A stretch of DNA of 64,000 nt. Origin: Candidatus Marithrix sp. Canyon 246. GTDB taxonomy: Bacteria; Pseudomonadota; Gammaproteobacteria; Beggiatoales; Beggiatoaceae. Every line of letters begins with the position of its first letter. Position 1 is the stretch's first letter. Under the pieces are notes generated by a model. It was not told the DNA's origin. It ran no database searches and saw nothing but the letters and a program-made list of their open reading frames with translations. A program made the position numbers and the translations under genes. Shown here piece by piece: positions 36,481-45,143 of this stretch. Where the stretch lies: NCBI RefSeq assembly GCF_001723685.1, contig NZ_MCBX01000002.1, forward strand, positions 62,001 to 126,000, in the 5' to 3' direction.

Positions 36481-36618
36481 ATGTATGGTGGGTTTTGTGA
36501 CGTGGTGGGGTTTTTTGGCGTGGTGGGTTTTGTGACGTGGTGGGTTTTTTGGCGTGGTGGGTTTTTTGGCGTGGTGGGTTTTGTGACGTGGTGGGTTTCG
36601 CTCTCGCTCTACCCACCC
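36481..36618. repeat. Tandem G/T-rich motifs ending in a REP arm
   Basis: About seven copies of GTGGTGGGTTTTGTGAC or its variant with TTTTTGGC, period about 18-20 bases, end in GGTGGGTTTCGCTCTCGCTC and ACCCACCCTAC. This looks like an amplified partial REP half-site. The long reading frame translating this block is an artefact. Confidence 0.85.
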
Positions 36619-36652
36619 TACAAAACTACAAAACAAAACAAAAATTATAAAC

Positions 36653-36800
36653 GTAGGGTGGGTAGAGCGAGAGCGAAACCCACCATTTAGCACAACAAAA
36701 ATTATAAACGTAGGGTGGGTAGAGCGAGAGCGAAACCCACCATTTAGCACAACAAAAATTATAAGCGTAGGGTGGGTAGAGCGAGAGCGAAACCCACCAT
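36653..36800. repeat. Three direct copies of the REP arm (57-bp period)
   Basis: Copies begin at 36653, 36710 and 36767. Each has GTAGGGTGGGTAGAGCGAG and GCGAAACCCACCATTTAG followed by an A/T-rich linker. They lie immediately before the RAYT gene, in the arrangement of REP elements and their transposase. Confidence 0.92.
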
Positions 36801-36825
36801 TTAGTAGATAAGGATAAAATAAATT

Positions 36826-37362
36826 ATGTCCAATTATCGTCGTGTTCGTATTGAAAGTGGATGTTATTTTTTTACTGTTGTTCTTGCTAATCGGAAATCT
36901 CGTTTATTGGTTGAAAATATCGAATATTTACGACAAGCCTTTCGTGAAGTGATGAGAGCGCATCCTTTTAATATTGATGCTATTGTTATTTTACCTGATC
37001 ATCTCCATTGCATTTTCACTTTACCAATTAATGATGATAATTATTCAATGCGTTGGCGACAAATTAAATCAGCATTTTCTCGTAAATTACCTTGTATCGA
37101 ACCACGTTCTGCCAGTCGTATAAAACATGGTGAACGAGGTATTTGGCAACGACGTTTTTGGGAACATGTGATTCGTGATGAACAAGATTATTGTCAACAT
37201 GTGGATTACATCCATTATAATCCTGTAAAGCATGGGTATGTTCAACAGGTTATAGATTGGAAATATTCATCTTTTCACCGTGCTGTTAATTGTGGAATTT
37301 ATCCATATAATTGGGGTGGTGAAGGAGTTAATGAAAAAATTAATGGTGAATATTTGGAATAA
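36826..37362 (+). CDS. REP-associated tyrosine transposase (RAYT)
   Basis: The protein has 178 residues, within the RAYT range. It is a Y1_Tnp HUH nuclease: RRVRIESGCYFFTVVLANR at the start, DHLHCIF (His-Leu-His, residues about 59-62), IKSAFSRKL, and YIHYNPVKHGYV carrying the active Tyr near 130. GIWQRRFWEHVIRDEQDYC is a RAYT signature. RAYTs act on REP palindromes, and the gene sits directly between clusters of one palindrome family. It has no transposon ends of its own visible. Confidence 0.9.
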   Translation: MSNYRRVRIESGCYFFTVVLANRKSRLLVENIEYLRQAFREVMRAHPFNIDAIVILPDHLHCIFTLPINDDNYSMRWRQIKSAFSRKLPCIEPRSASRIKHGERGIWQRRFWEHVIRDEQDYCQHVDYIHYNPVKHGYVQQVIDWKYSSFHRAVNCGIYPYNWGGEGVNEKINGEYLE

Positions 37363-37369
37363 GTGACAT

Positions 37370-37451
37370 GGTGGGTTTCGCTATCGCTCTACCCACCCTA
37401 CGCTTGTAAGTTTTATTTGGTAGGGTGGGTAGAGCGATAGCGAAACCCACC
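37370..37451. repeat. REP-family palindrome pair after the RAYT gene
   Basis: Reverse arm 37370-37401 (GGTGGGTTTCGCTATCGC, ACCCACCCTAC) and forward arm 37420-37451. The pair faces each other across an 18-base spacer. It ends 28 bp before znuC. Its translation forms a spurious N-terminal extension on znuC. Confidence 0.92.
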
Positions 37452-37478
37452 ATTTCGACATTATGGTTTTTTTGTTTT

Positions 37479-38168
37479 ATGTTTTCTAATAACATATTAG
37501 TTAAAGTACAGAATATTTCTGTACGATTTCAAGGAAATGATATTTTAGATAATATTTCTCTTGATGTTGAGCGTGGTAGAATTGTTACTCTAATTGGTCC
37601 AAATGGTGCCGGTAAATCGACGCTAGTACGTATAGTTTTAGGTTTATTAAAGCCCAATTCTGGAAGTGTATTTCGGCAAAGTGGAATACGTGTTGGTTAT
37701 ATGCCACAGCATTTGAGCATTGATCATAGTTTACCAATTACTGTGCTGGGTTTTCTGCGTTTAAGCAGGGTTAAAACTGATATTCAACAAGTTGTTTTTG
37801 AGGTAGGTATTAGTCATTTGTTAGATCGTCCAATTCAAAAAATTTCTGGTGGCGAAATGCAGCGGGTATTATTAGCACGCGCTTTGTTACGTGAACCAGA
37901 TTTGTTGGTATTAGATGAGCCAATTCAAGGGGTTGATATTTCTGGGCAATCTGAATTATATGAATTAATTAGTAAAATTCGTCAGCAACGGGGTTGTGGA
38001 ATTTTAATGGTTTCACATGATTTACATTTGGTAATGGCGGCTACTGATTATGTAGTTTGTTTAAATAAACATCTTTGTTGTTCTGGGCATCCAGAAGTTG
38101 TTACTAAAGATCCTGCTTATTTAAAATTGTTTGGTACAGCTATTTATACACATAAACATAAGAGTTAA
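37479..38168 (+). CDS. znuC: Zinc ABC transporter ATPase ZnuC-like
   Basis: The protein has 229 residues from ATG 37479 ([11 protein letters not shown]); the in-frame extension to 37425 is translated repeat. ABC motifs: Walker [12 protein letters not shown]-loop YMPQH, signature [16 protein letters not shown], Walker B LLVLDEP. The Q-loop [12 protein letters not shown] matches ZnuC/MntB-type metal uptake ATPases. Zinc or manganese would be the substrate; no binding protein gene is present here. It overlaps no gene but precedes znuB by 1 bp. Confidence 0.9.
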   Translation: MFSNNILVKVQNISVRFQGNDILDNISLDVERGRIVTLIGPNGAGKSTLVRIVLGLLKPNSGSVFRQSGIRVGYMPQHLSIDHSLPITVLGFLRLSRVKTDIQQVVFEVGISHLLDRPIQKISGGEMQRVLLARALLREPDLLVLDEPIQGVDISGQSELYELISKIRQQRGCGILMVSHDLHLVMAATDYVVCLNKHLCCSGHPEVVTKDPAYLKLFGTAIYTHKHKS

Positions 38169-38169
38169 T

Positions 38170-38955
38170 ATGGATGATTTTTTGTGGCGAGCCTTGTTAG
38201 GTGGTGTAGGTATCGCCTTGATTGCTGGACCATTAGGCTGTTTTATTGTTTGGCGACGTATGGCTTATTTTGGCGATACTTTAGCCCATTCTGCTTTATT
38301 AGGAATCGCGCTTGGGTTCTTAATGAATTTCAATTTAATGTTCAGTACTTTAATAGTTTGTGTGGTGATTGCTGTGTTATTAGTGATATTAAGATCACAA
38401 AAAGGCTTAGCAAATGATACTTTATTAGGAATTTTAGCACATAGCACTTTATCTTTAGGTTTAGTAGCATTAGCATTTTTACAAAATGATGGTTTAAGAA
38501 TTGATTTATATGGTTATCTATTTGGTGACTTGTTAGCTGTAACACGTTCAGATTTATATTGGATTTATGGTGGTGGTAGTTTGATATTGTTAAGCTTGAT
38601 CAGAGTTTGGCAATCTTTGTTATCAATCACTTTGCATGAAGAATTAGCTCAAGTAGAAGCTGTACCTGTGGTTTGGATTCATTTGTTATTTATGTTAATG
38701 GTTGCTTTAGTTATAGCTATCGCTATGAAAATAGTAGGTATTTTATTGATAACATCACTATTAATTATTCCAGCGGCTACTGCACGTAATTTTGCTCGTA
38801 CTCCTGAACAAATGGCTTTTTTAGCTATTTTTATTGGTAGCTTAGCAGTTATAGGAGGTTTGTATATGTCATGGCATTGGGATATTCCTACTGGACCATC
38901 TGTGGTTTTGAGTGCTAGTTGTTTGTTTATTATAAGTTTAATTAGTGTGCGTTAG
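38170..38955 (+). CDS. znuB: Zinc ABC transporter permease ZnuB-like
   Basis: The protein has 261 residues from ATG 38170 (MDDFLWRALLGGV). ABC-3 type permease with about eight helices: GPLGCFIVWRRMAYFGDTLA, HSALLGIALG, LGILAHSTLSLGLV and MKIVGILLITSLLIIPAATA, all typical of ZnuB. It overlaps the panC end tail to tail by 18 bp. Confidence 0.93.
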   Translation: MDDFLWRALLGGVGIALIAGPLGCFIVWRRMAYFGDTLAHSALLGIALGFLMNFNLMFSTLIVCVVIAVLLVILRSQKGLANDTLLGILAHSTLSLGLVALAFLQNDGLRIDLYGYLFGDLLAVTRSDLYWIYGGGSLILLSLIRVWQSLLSITLHEELAQVEAVPVVWIHLLFMLMVALVIAIAMKIVGILLITSLLIIPAATARNFARTPEQMAFLAIFIGSLAVIGGLYMSWHWDIPTGPSVVLSASCLFIISLISVR

Positions 38956-39834
38956 TACAAAACTATCAATTAATCGAATACCATCTACAAAAAAAGCAAT
39001 ATACAAAATAACATCTTGATCACTTAGAATTTCTAAATGATCAATTTTAACCGATTTTTCTTCAGCTATTAATGCTTTAATTGTATCTAATACTAAATTA
39101 TAATCTGACTCACCAGATTTTATTAATTGTTCACCATGCCTGAGTGCATGATGAACTTTTAAAGCAGCATCGCGCTGTGGTTTTGATAATAAACTATTTC
39201 TTGAACTAAAAGCTAAACCATCATTATCTCGTAAAGTTGGCACAGCTACTACTCCTATCTCAGGAAAATATAACTTAGCCATAGTTTTTAATATGGCTAA
39301 TTGTTGAATATCTTTTTCACCAAAATAGGCGCGATGAGGAGATAAAATCTCAAACAATTTATAAACAATTGTAGCGGCACCATCAAACACCCAAGGATGT
39401 AATTTACCATCTAAGTGATAAACCAAATTCGCAGGCACCCTAACCACATTATCTATTCCATTATTTTGGGCTTCAATAACAAAACTATCGCGTTGCTTAA
39501 ATTCATCTGCTTGAAATTTCGCAAAATTTTTCATATTTGGAAAAATTTCATCTACCGATGGATGAAAAATCATATCAACATTAGTTTGATGAGCAACAAT
39601 TTTATCTTGCTCAAAATCACTAGGATATGCCAAGAATTGTGGTTGCCGAAATTGCATAGGATTTAAGAAAATACTTAATACAGTAACATCATTTTCCTTA
39701 TTTGCCTGCTCTATAAGAGACTGATGCCCCTTATGCAAACCACCCAAAGTTGGCACCAAACCAATTTGTTTTCCATCAACATAAGATTGAGCCTCAGCAA
39801 TAGATTCTATAATTTCCAGCTCAACCTCCACCAA
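38938..39834 (-). CDS. panC: Pantoate-beta-alanine ligase
   Basis: About 290 residues. PanC motifs: IGLVPTLGGLHKGHQSLIE, FLNPMQF, FGEKDIQQL and RDNDGLAFSSRN. It joins pantoate and beta-alanine for CoA. The start is unclear: the frame opens with TTG (39834) and GTG inside thiS, and no ATG exists near the expected LEIIESIAEA. The GGAGGT in the last thiS codons favours a start at CTG (39819) or ATT a little downstream. It overlaps the thiS stop region. Confidence 0.9.
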   Translation of the reverse strand: MVEVELEIIESIAEAQSYVDGKQIGLVPTLGGLHKGHQSLIEQANKENDVTVLSIFLNPMQFRQPQFLAYPSDFEQDKIVAHQTNVDMIFHPSVDEIFPNMKNFAKFQADEFKQRDSFVIEAQNNGIDNVVRVPANLVYHLDGKLHPWVFDGAATIVYKLFEILSPHRAYFGEKDIQQLAILKTMAKLYFPEIGVVAVPTLRDNDGLAFSSRNSLLSKPQRDAALKVHHALRHGEQLIKSGESDYNLVLDTIKALIAEEKSVKIDHLEILSDQDVILYIAFFVDGIRLIDSFVLTHTN

Positions 39835-40021
39835 TAGCTTGCACTATTTCAACCTTATCTTGATTTTTTAATTGAAATTGCTCAAATTGACTGCGTGGAA
39901 TAATATCTAAATTAACCTCTACTGCAAAACGTTTCTTTTCTAAACCTAAATCTTGAATTAAATTAGAAATAGTTAAATTATCAGCAACTGATTTTAATTC
40001 ACTGTTTAAATATATTTCCAT
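39821..40021 (-). CDS. thiS: ThiS sulfur carrier
   Basis: The protein has 66 residues of beta-grasp fold, ending VQAIGGG with the C-terminal Gly-Gly used for thiocarboxylate formation. ISNLIQDLGLEKKRFAVEVN and IIPRSQF are typical ThiS positions. It is followed by panC instead of thiG, which is unusual. It lies 6 bp downstream of proS. Confidence 0.9.
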   Translation of the reverse strand: MEIYLNSELKSVADNLTISNLIQDLGLEKKRFAVEVNLDIIPRSQFEQFQLKNQDKVEIVQAIGGG

Positions 40022-40027
40022 TTTAAA

Positions 40028-41281
40028 TTATCCAACTATAAATTCAATAATTTTATCTATAGGGATATTCTGACTTTTCTCATCAAGCCGCCCTTTATAT
40101 TCAACTTCAGATTTATCTAAACCACGATCACCAATTACAATGCGATGAGGAATTCCCATCAATTCAGCATTAGCAAACATGACTCCGGGGCGTTCTTTAC
40201 GATCATCAAATAAAACATCTATGCCAGCAGCTTGTAATTTATTATATAAATCTTCAGCAGCGTCGCGTAATCGTTGAGATTTATGCATATTCATTGGCAA
40301 TAACGCTACAGAAAATGGTGCTATTGCTTCAGGCCATATAATACCATTTTTATCATGGTTTTGTTCAATTGTAGCCGCTACTAAACGCGATACACCAATA
40401 CCATAACAGCCCATAATCAAAGTAGTTGACTTACCAGCTTCATCAAGCACAGAAGCTCCCATTGCCTTAGCATATTTATCACCTAATTGGAAAATATGCC
40501 CCACTTCAATACCACGAGCTATATCTAATACAGATTTACCATCTGGGCTAGGATCACCAACTTTAACATCACCTGCCACTTCTACATTAGCCGCATAATC
40601 ACCTGTGGTGCTATAAGCAATTGCATCTTCTCCAGACTCTGCTAACACATGAAATTCATGAGAACGACTACCACCGATATTACCATTATCTGCTAATACA
40701 GCACGAAATTTCAGCCCTAAACGATTGAAAATTTTAGTATAAGTTTCATACATCAACTCATAAGTTTCATCTAAAGAACTTTGCTCCAAATGAAAAGAGT
40801 AAGAATCCTTCATTAAAAATTCACGCCCGCGCATAATCCCAAACCTAGGGCGAATTTCATCACGAAACTTAGTTTGAATTTGATACAAATTAACCGGTAA
40901 TTGTTTATAACTTCTAATTTCATTACGAATTAAATTAGTAATAATCTCCTCATGAGTTGGACCATAACAAAACTCACGATCATGACGATCCTTAAAACGT
41001 AATAATTCTGGACCATATTGATCCCAACGTCCTGATTGTTGCCATAATTCTGCTGGCTGCACTGCTGGCATTAATATCTCTTGTGCGCCAGATTTATTCA
41101 TTTCATCACGTACAATATTTTCAACTTTACGTAATACACGCAATCCAAGCGGCAACCAAGTATATAAACCAGCAGCCAATCTACGTATCATACCTGCTCT
41201 CAGCATCAGTTGATGACTAATTACTTCAGCATCAGCAGGGTTTTCTTTTAAAGTTGCAAGTAAAAAGCGGCTAATTCGCAT
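40028..41281 (-). CDS. proS: Prolyl-tRNA synthetase lacking the editing insertion
   Basis: The protein has 417 residues, against about 570 for standard gammaproteobacterial ProRS. The catalytic motifs are intact: [42 protein letters not shown], then [16 protein letters not shown] and the anticodon-binding [11 protein letters not shown] with [12 protein letters not shown]. Between [16 protein letters not shown] and [12 protein letters not shown] only about 20 residues remain where the INS (YbaK-like) editing domain of about 180 residues belongs. It would charge tRNA-Pro without this post-transfer editing. Confidence 0.95.
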   Translation of the reverse strand: MRISRFLLATLKENPADAEVISHQLMLRAGMIRRLAAGLYTWLPLGLRVLRKVENIVRDEMNKSGAQEILMPAVQPAELWQQSGRWDQYGPELLRFKDRHDREFCYGPTHEEIITNLIRNEIRSYKQLPVNLYQIQTKFRDEIRPRFGIMRGREFLMKDSYSFHLEQSSLDETYELMYETYTKIFNRLGLKFRAVLADNGNIGGSRSHEFHVLAESGEDAIAYSTTGDYAANVEVAGDVKVGDPSPDGKSVLDIARGIEVGHIFQLGDKYAKAMGASVLDEAGKSTTLIMGCYGIGVSRLVAATIEQNHDKNGIIWPEAIAPFSVALLPMNMHKSQRLRDAAEDLYNKLQAAGIDVLFDDRKERPGVMFANAELMGIPHRIVIGDRGLDKSEVEYKGRLDEKSQNIPIDKIIEFIVG

Positions 41282-41284
41282 AAT

Positions 41285-42127
41285 TTATTTATATTTTCTA
41301 GCAGAAGGAACATTCACATAAACAGTATCACGATTAGGCGCATTGAGCTTGATTCTGGAACTCATTCGCCCACGTAAATAATCTATATATAGATCCTTTC
41401 CGAGGGGATACAACATTGACATTGAATGCCCTTCATCAATTAACCAACCGCTTTTAAAAGTTGAACCTTCTCTATGCCCAGCAGCAAAATATTTTAGGGT
41501 TAAATAAATCATTGCCACTACTTTTTTACCATCATGAATAATGATATTTTGCATTTGGAAAGTTTTATTTGATGAAGGTGTTAATTTATTATTACGAATA
41601 AAATTTTTATTTAGTTTACCAAAAGGAGCTAAACCATAATAATTACTAACATTGTAGCTAGTAGAAGCAATTATAAATTGCCAGAAATTCATATTGATTT
41701 CACCGGGTGTAAATCCATATTCTGCTAATTTTTGTCTTCTACCATTTTTTTTAACATAAGCATCAGCAACGTACCATTTAAAATCTCTATGCTTTTCAAA
41801 TTTTACATATAAAATATTACGGGTATTTTTATTAATGATAAATTGTTGCATTCCAACATCATGTCTATTATTCCAATTAATACGATTGGTTTTAATATAC
41901 TTTTTCAAAGTTTTATACCAACGAGAACGTTTAAATCTTCGTGTTGATATTTTGTCTAAATATCTAGTATTGCGTTTACTAAACGCTTTATCTAAAAAGA
42001 ATAGTGTTTGAGAACGATGTGCTATATCTCCCTTTCTGATTTTATCAATTTTATTGCCACTGCCAAAGGCAAATGAGTTAATTGAGATTATTAATGAGAG
42101 TAATGTCAGGATAATTTTAATTTTCAT
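41285..42127 (-). CDS. Secreted protein of unknown function
   Basis: The protein has 280 residues with a signal peptide (IILTLLSLIISINSFA). Basic, Arg/Lys-rich mature part (RYLDKISTRRFKRSRWYKTL) and Tyr/Phe-rich beta-like sequence (YLTLKYFAAGHREG, LYPLGKDLYIDYLRG). No known motif. A GGGGG-containing hairpin at 42137-42151 lies before the start. It is three bp upstream of proS on the same strand and third in a row of small secreted genes. Confidence 0.65.
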   Translation of the reverse strand: MKIKIILTLLSLIISINSFAFGSGNKIDKIRKGDIAHRSQTLFFLDKAFSKRNTRYLDKISTRRFKRSRWYKTLKKYIKTNRINWNNRHDVGMQQFIINKNTRNILYVKFEKHRDFKWYVADAYVKKNGRRQKLAEYGFTPGEINMNFWQFIIASTSYNVSNYYGLAPFGKLNKNFIRNNKLTPSSNKTFQMQNIIIHDGKKVVAMIYLTLKYFAAGHREGSTFKSGWLIDEGHSMSMLYPLGKDLYIDYLRGRMSSRIKLNAPNRDTVYVNVPSARKYK

Positions 42128-42176
42128 AAATATATTCCCCCATATAGGGGGAGAGATTAGTTAAAATGGAAGGATA

Positions 42177-42890
42177 TTAGAAGTCTGAAGATGCGCCTTC
42201 ACATTCTTCAGGTGCCCATCTACAGCGCATTTGTTTATAATCTTCTAATCTCATAGTTTGCTTTAATTCAGCAGTGATGGCTTTTACTTTAAAATCCCAT
42301 GCTGCAACATTGTTATCATATTTAAATACCATATGAAATACTTTTTTAGTAGCATCAGAATAACATTCTGAATTTGCATCTTTACAACCTATAAAAATTT
42401 GCCACATAGCAACACTAAAATCAAACTTTTTCTTACCATTTTCATAGTATTCTTCAATATCCCCTAAAGAGAAATATTTTTTATCAAACAATAATTTAAC
42501 AGTAGTATAATACTTTCTTGACATACCAGCTAAACGAGTTAAATAATCGCCAACAGTTTCAGTTTGACTTACTTGTCTGCTTAAACTAGTTGTTTGTACA
42601 ATAGCGTTACGGTTCACAAAAAATCTAGCAATAGTTTCTTGAACTAAATTATCTTTTTTAAATTGAGGAGTTTTATGTGAGGCAACTTTTTCAAAATTAT
42701 TTTGAATGGTAATTGCCATAGTATCAACTTCTATCAAAAATTTTTCGGCTATTTCACTAGAAGTACCTAATTGTTGTCCAATTCTATCTAACAATCGTTG
42801 ATAAATAGCGTCATTAGCTAGACTGACAGAGGGGGTAAAATTTAAAATCAGTAATAAACTGATAAGACTTAACCGTAATGCATTCGTCAT
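42177..42890 (-). CDS. Secreted protein of unknown function
   Basis: The protein has 237 residues from ATG 42890, preceded by AAGAAG; a longer frame to 42956 would lack a proper signal and overlap the neighbour. Signal peptide (LSLISLLLILNFTPSVSLA). The mature part is helical with a cysteine-rich region (FIGCKDANSECYSDATK and RCRWAPEECEGA). The cysteine spacing suggests disulfides. Function unknown; MlaC-like length but no shared motif that I can see. Confidence 0.65.
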   Translation of the reverse strand: MTNALRLSLISLLLILNFTPSVSLANDAIYQRLLDRIGQQLGTSSEIAEKFLIEVDTMAITIQNNFEKVASHKTPQFKKDNLVQETIARFFVNRNAIVQTTSLSRQVSQTETVGDYLTRLAGMSRKYYTTVKLLFDKKYFSLGDIEEYYENGKKKFDFSVAMWQIFIGCKDANSECYSDATKKVFHMVFKYDNNVAAWDFKVKAITAELKQTMRLEDYKQMRCRWAPEECEGASSDF

Positions 42891-42939
42891 AATAATCTTC
42901 TTTATATAAATATTATTAGTTATTGTTATAATATGTAGC

Positions 42940-43143
42940 TTAGCGATCCATTTCACCGGCTGACCATCTGCTTTTACGAGCTTCTGTTTCAGGATCAGAT
43001 ATTGGTTCTACATCAGGCATTAGTTCTGGTTCTTCTACAACATCAGGTATTGGGTCTGGTTTTTTAGGAGTTTTTGCACAAGCATTGATCATAGTTGCCA
43101 TTACAGCAAGTAAAATAATATTAAGTAAACGATTTTTCATCAT
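42940..43143 (-). CDS. Small proline-rich lipoprotein
   Basis: The protein has 67 residues. Lipoprotein signal with lipobox MINAC (Cys22) and an acidic Pro-rich tail (PIPDVVEEPELMPDVEPIS), ending in SRWSAGEMDR. It could tether to the membrane a partner encoded just downstream (42177-42890). Function unknown. Confidence 0.65.
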   Translation of the reverse strand: MMKNRLLNIILLAVMATMINACAKTPKKPDPIPDVVEEPELMPDVEPISDPETEARKSRWSAGEMDR

Positions 43144-43239
43144 TTATTACCTTCATTTATAAAATGTTTAAATATTAATTTTATTTCTATAGTGTATAAG
43201 TGTCAAGAACTATTTTGTATCTTGTTTGATTTATACTTG

Positions 43240-43270
43240 TATTGTTGATTATATCTTATAATCAACAATA
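43240..43270 (-). terminator. Hairpin after the WGR gene
   Basis: A perfect 14-bp stem (TATTGTTGATTATA with its reverse complement) and a 3-base loop lies 27 bases past the stop of the WGR gene. There is no strong T-run, so termination is likely but not certain. Confidence 0.5.
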
Positions 43271-43296
43271 TTTCATGCATCAAACTTGTCAGGGTA

Positions 43297-44721
43297 TCAT
43301 GGCACAAACCGACGAATATTACCATAAACCCGATAAAATCCACCACGCGCCGCTTCTCGAATTTCATCTACTATAAATAATGCTTCTTCTTCACGCAAAT
43401 TTCGCGGAAATTGAACATTCCATTCAGGATTATATTCTTCTAATAATACTCGTACTCGTAATTTGCCTTTAATATTTAGACATTTTACAATTACGCCTTG
43501 AGTTGGATCAGATGTCGTTTCTAACTCTTTAGTTTTGGAAACTGCAATTGGTTTTGGTGCCTTAATGCTTTTGCTTTTAGGAATTATACCAGTTTCAGCG
43601 GCTTTAATCGCTTCAGCACTCGCGTCAATACAAGCTAAACTTCCATTAGTTGTTACTATATAAACTCGTTCATTCAGATATTGCATCGAATAGGCAGAAC
43701 CACAACTAGTACCTAATTTCCACAATCTATCTCCAGCTTTATTAAAACAATATATTGATGAATAACAATCACCTGCAAATACATATTCTCCATCTTCTGA
43801 TGCAGCGCAAGAATATACAGCGGCATCACATGAATATATTTGTTCAACTTTTCCAGTTTTTTTAGTTAAAGCATATACTTTTTTAGTTCCTGTGCCTGCA
43901 TAAACTGCCAATTTTTCTTGCCAGCCAAACAGAACCTGCTTTGCATCTTTAGTATGCCAAAACATTTTTCCTGATTCAGAATAACTAGTTACGCCGCCAC
44001 TATGCCCATGATAAACTCTGTCATCATCACAACGAACCATCCAGCCACTACTGCCTTGACTTTTTTTCTGCCACAAAGTTTCATCTTCATGATTAGCAGT
44101 CATGATAGTGCCACCTGCATCAGCAACACCAAGCAAACCGTTATGAATATCAAGCCAATAAATATCAACATTTTCAGATATTTGATATGCGACACGCGGT
44201 AATTTACCAGTCAGATCATATACACAACCATCATCACAACCAGCATAAACCCAAAGCGTATCAGCAACAATACATTTCACTCCATCCGGCAAACGATATT
44301 GATTTATAACTTCAGCTTCGTGATTTAATACAAACACACTACCATCTTGATTACCAATCCAACAATAATCCTCATTAATAAATATGCCAAAGGCAGAAGC
44401 ACCAGAATTAAACTTCCATAAAACAGGAGCTGGTTTAGCTTTTGATTTTTGACTATTAATTTGTCGTCTAGTAATTGGACGTTTTTTACGCTCGCCCATT
44501 ACCGCAGATTCATAGCCTTTTTTGCGTTTAGCCTTAATTTGTTTCTGAGCTTCAGCATTTGCTTTTTCTTGAGTAGGATAATTTTTAGTACTAGCTCGTC
44601 CATCAGTACCAATTCTACCATAACGAATAGTTACATCATTACCATTGATGGTGACTTCATAGAACTTATGTGAGACTCCATCATCTTCTGACAATTCTAA
44701 ATAAATTTTTTCGTTTGACAT
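43297..44721 (-). CDS. WGR-domain protein with PQQ-like beta propeller
   Basis: The protein has 474 residues. Residues about 1-75 form a WGR domain: SHKFYEVTINGNDVTIRYGR, IGTDGRASTKNYPTQEKA and AEAQKQIKAKRKKGY. A basic linker leads to repeats of a PQQ-like propeller (ICNQDGSVFVLNHEAE-type blades, DDGCVYDLTGKLPRVAYQIS, GTKKVYALTKKTGKVEQIYS, GDRLWKLGTSCGSAYSMQYL). A C-terminal piece ends FYRVYGNIRRFVP. WGR domains bind nucleic acids and regulate in PARP-like proteins; cytoplasmic location is likely (no signal). Partial copies of its 3' end are scattered downstream at 46456 to 47291. Confidence 0.88.
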   Translation of the reverse strand: MSNEKIYLELSEDDGVSHKFYEVTINGNDVTIRYGRIGTDGRASTKNYPTQEKANAEAQKQIKAKRKKGYESAVMGERKKRPITRRQINSQKSKAKPAPVLWKFNSGASAFGIFINEDYCWIGNQDGSVFVLNHEAEVINQYRLPDGVKCIVADTLWVYAGCDDGCVYDLTGKLPRVAYQISENVDIYWLDIHNGLLGVADAGGTIMTANHEDETLWQKKSQGSSGWMVRCDDDRVYHGHSGGVTSYSESGKMFWHTKDAKQVLFGWQEKLAVYAGTGTKKVYALTKKTGKVEQIYSCDAAVYSCAASEDGEYVFAGDCYSSIYCFNKAGDRLWKLGTSCGSAYSMQYLNERVYIVTTNGSLACIDASAEAIKAAETGIIPKSKSIKAPKPIAVSKTKELETTSDPTQGVIVKCLNIKGKLRVRVLLEEYNPEWNVQFPRNLREEEALFIVDEIREAARGGFYRVYGNIRRFVP

Positions 44722-44735
44722 ATATAGTGTTGTAT

Positions 44736-44853
44736 AAACCTGACAGGTTTGTTAGTTTAAGTTAATTTTTCCGTCGTATGCGACTAGACATTCCAAACCA
44801 AAGCCCCAAAATACCTATAAATAAAACTACATGGATTGCATATAAGCAGGGAT
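44736..44853 (-). pseudogene. Half palindrome plus a copy of the gldG 3' end
   Basis: 44736-44750 is an AAACCTGACAGGTTT half element. 44745-44822 then matches the last 70-odd bases of the GldG-like gene at 47969 (reverse-read LGLWFGMSSR, ending RKN). An extra 30 bases up to 44853 are shared with the copy at 46305-46415. It has no upstream reading frame. Non-functional. Confidence 0.85.
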
Positions 44854-44988
44854 GTAATTTAAGGGGTTTTATCCTTGTAGTTAATTGTACTATGATTTAT
44901 TCTGCAAGTTCATAATAATTACGTTCTATTTTAACATATTCACAGAGTCTCATCTCTGTGCTTGTATCACACATCAATGTTACATTAT

Positions 44989-45070
44989 AGTACAACGAAT
45001 TAAGAAATAAACGAAACGATACGAAGTCAGCGAAGCTAAGTAATTAGTTTGTTTCTTAATTCGTTGTACT
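44989..45070. repeat. 82-bp palindromic MITE-like element
   Basis: Arms AGTACAACGAATTAAGAAAT (44989-45012, with AAAC) and the near-perfect reverse complement at 45047-45070 (one mismatch over 24 bases). The loop includes CGATACGAAGTCAGCGAAGC, also seen at 28556-28575. It directly precedes the LamG gene. Confidence 0.8.
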
Positions 45071-45143
45071 TATATATGTGAGTATGTTAAAATATTTATG
45101 CATATCTACTTATATGCTTTTTTTTATTTTTAAAGGAGAAACT

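Noticed and set aside
36478-36750. Minus-strand 90-codon frame through the repeats before the RAYT gene
   Set aside because: It is translated REP sequence with tandem periodicity and no family resemblance.
36653-36800. Possible CRISPR array
   Set aside because: Only three units with conserved spacers and a palindromic REP arm; spacer lengths and lack of cas genes argue against it.
37425-37478. N-terminal extension of znuC (GRAIAKPTI)
   Set aside because: The extension is translated REP palindrome; ATG 37479 gives the normal ZnuC N terminus.
44722-45077. Search for RNA gene or riboswitch in the 355-bp gap
   Set aside because: The gap holds gene-end debris and a palindromic element; no riboswitch-like conserved core was visible.
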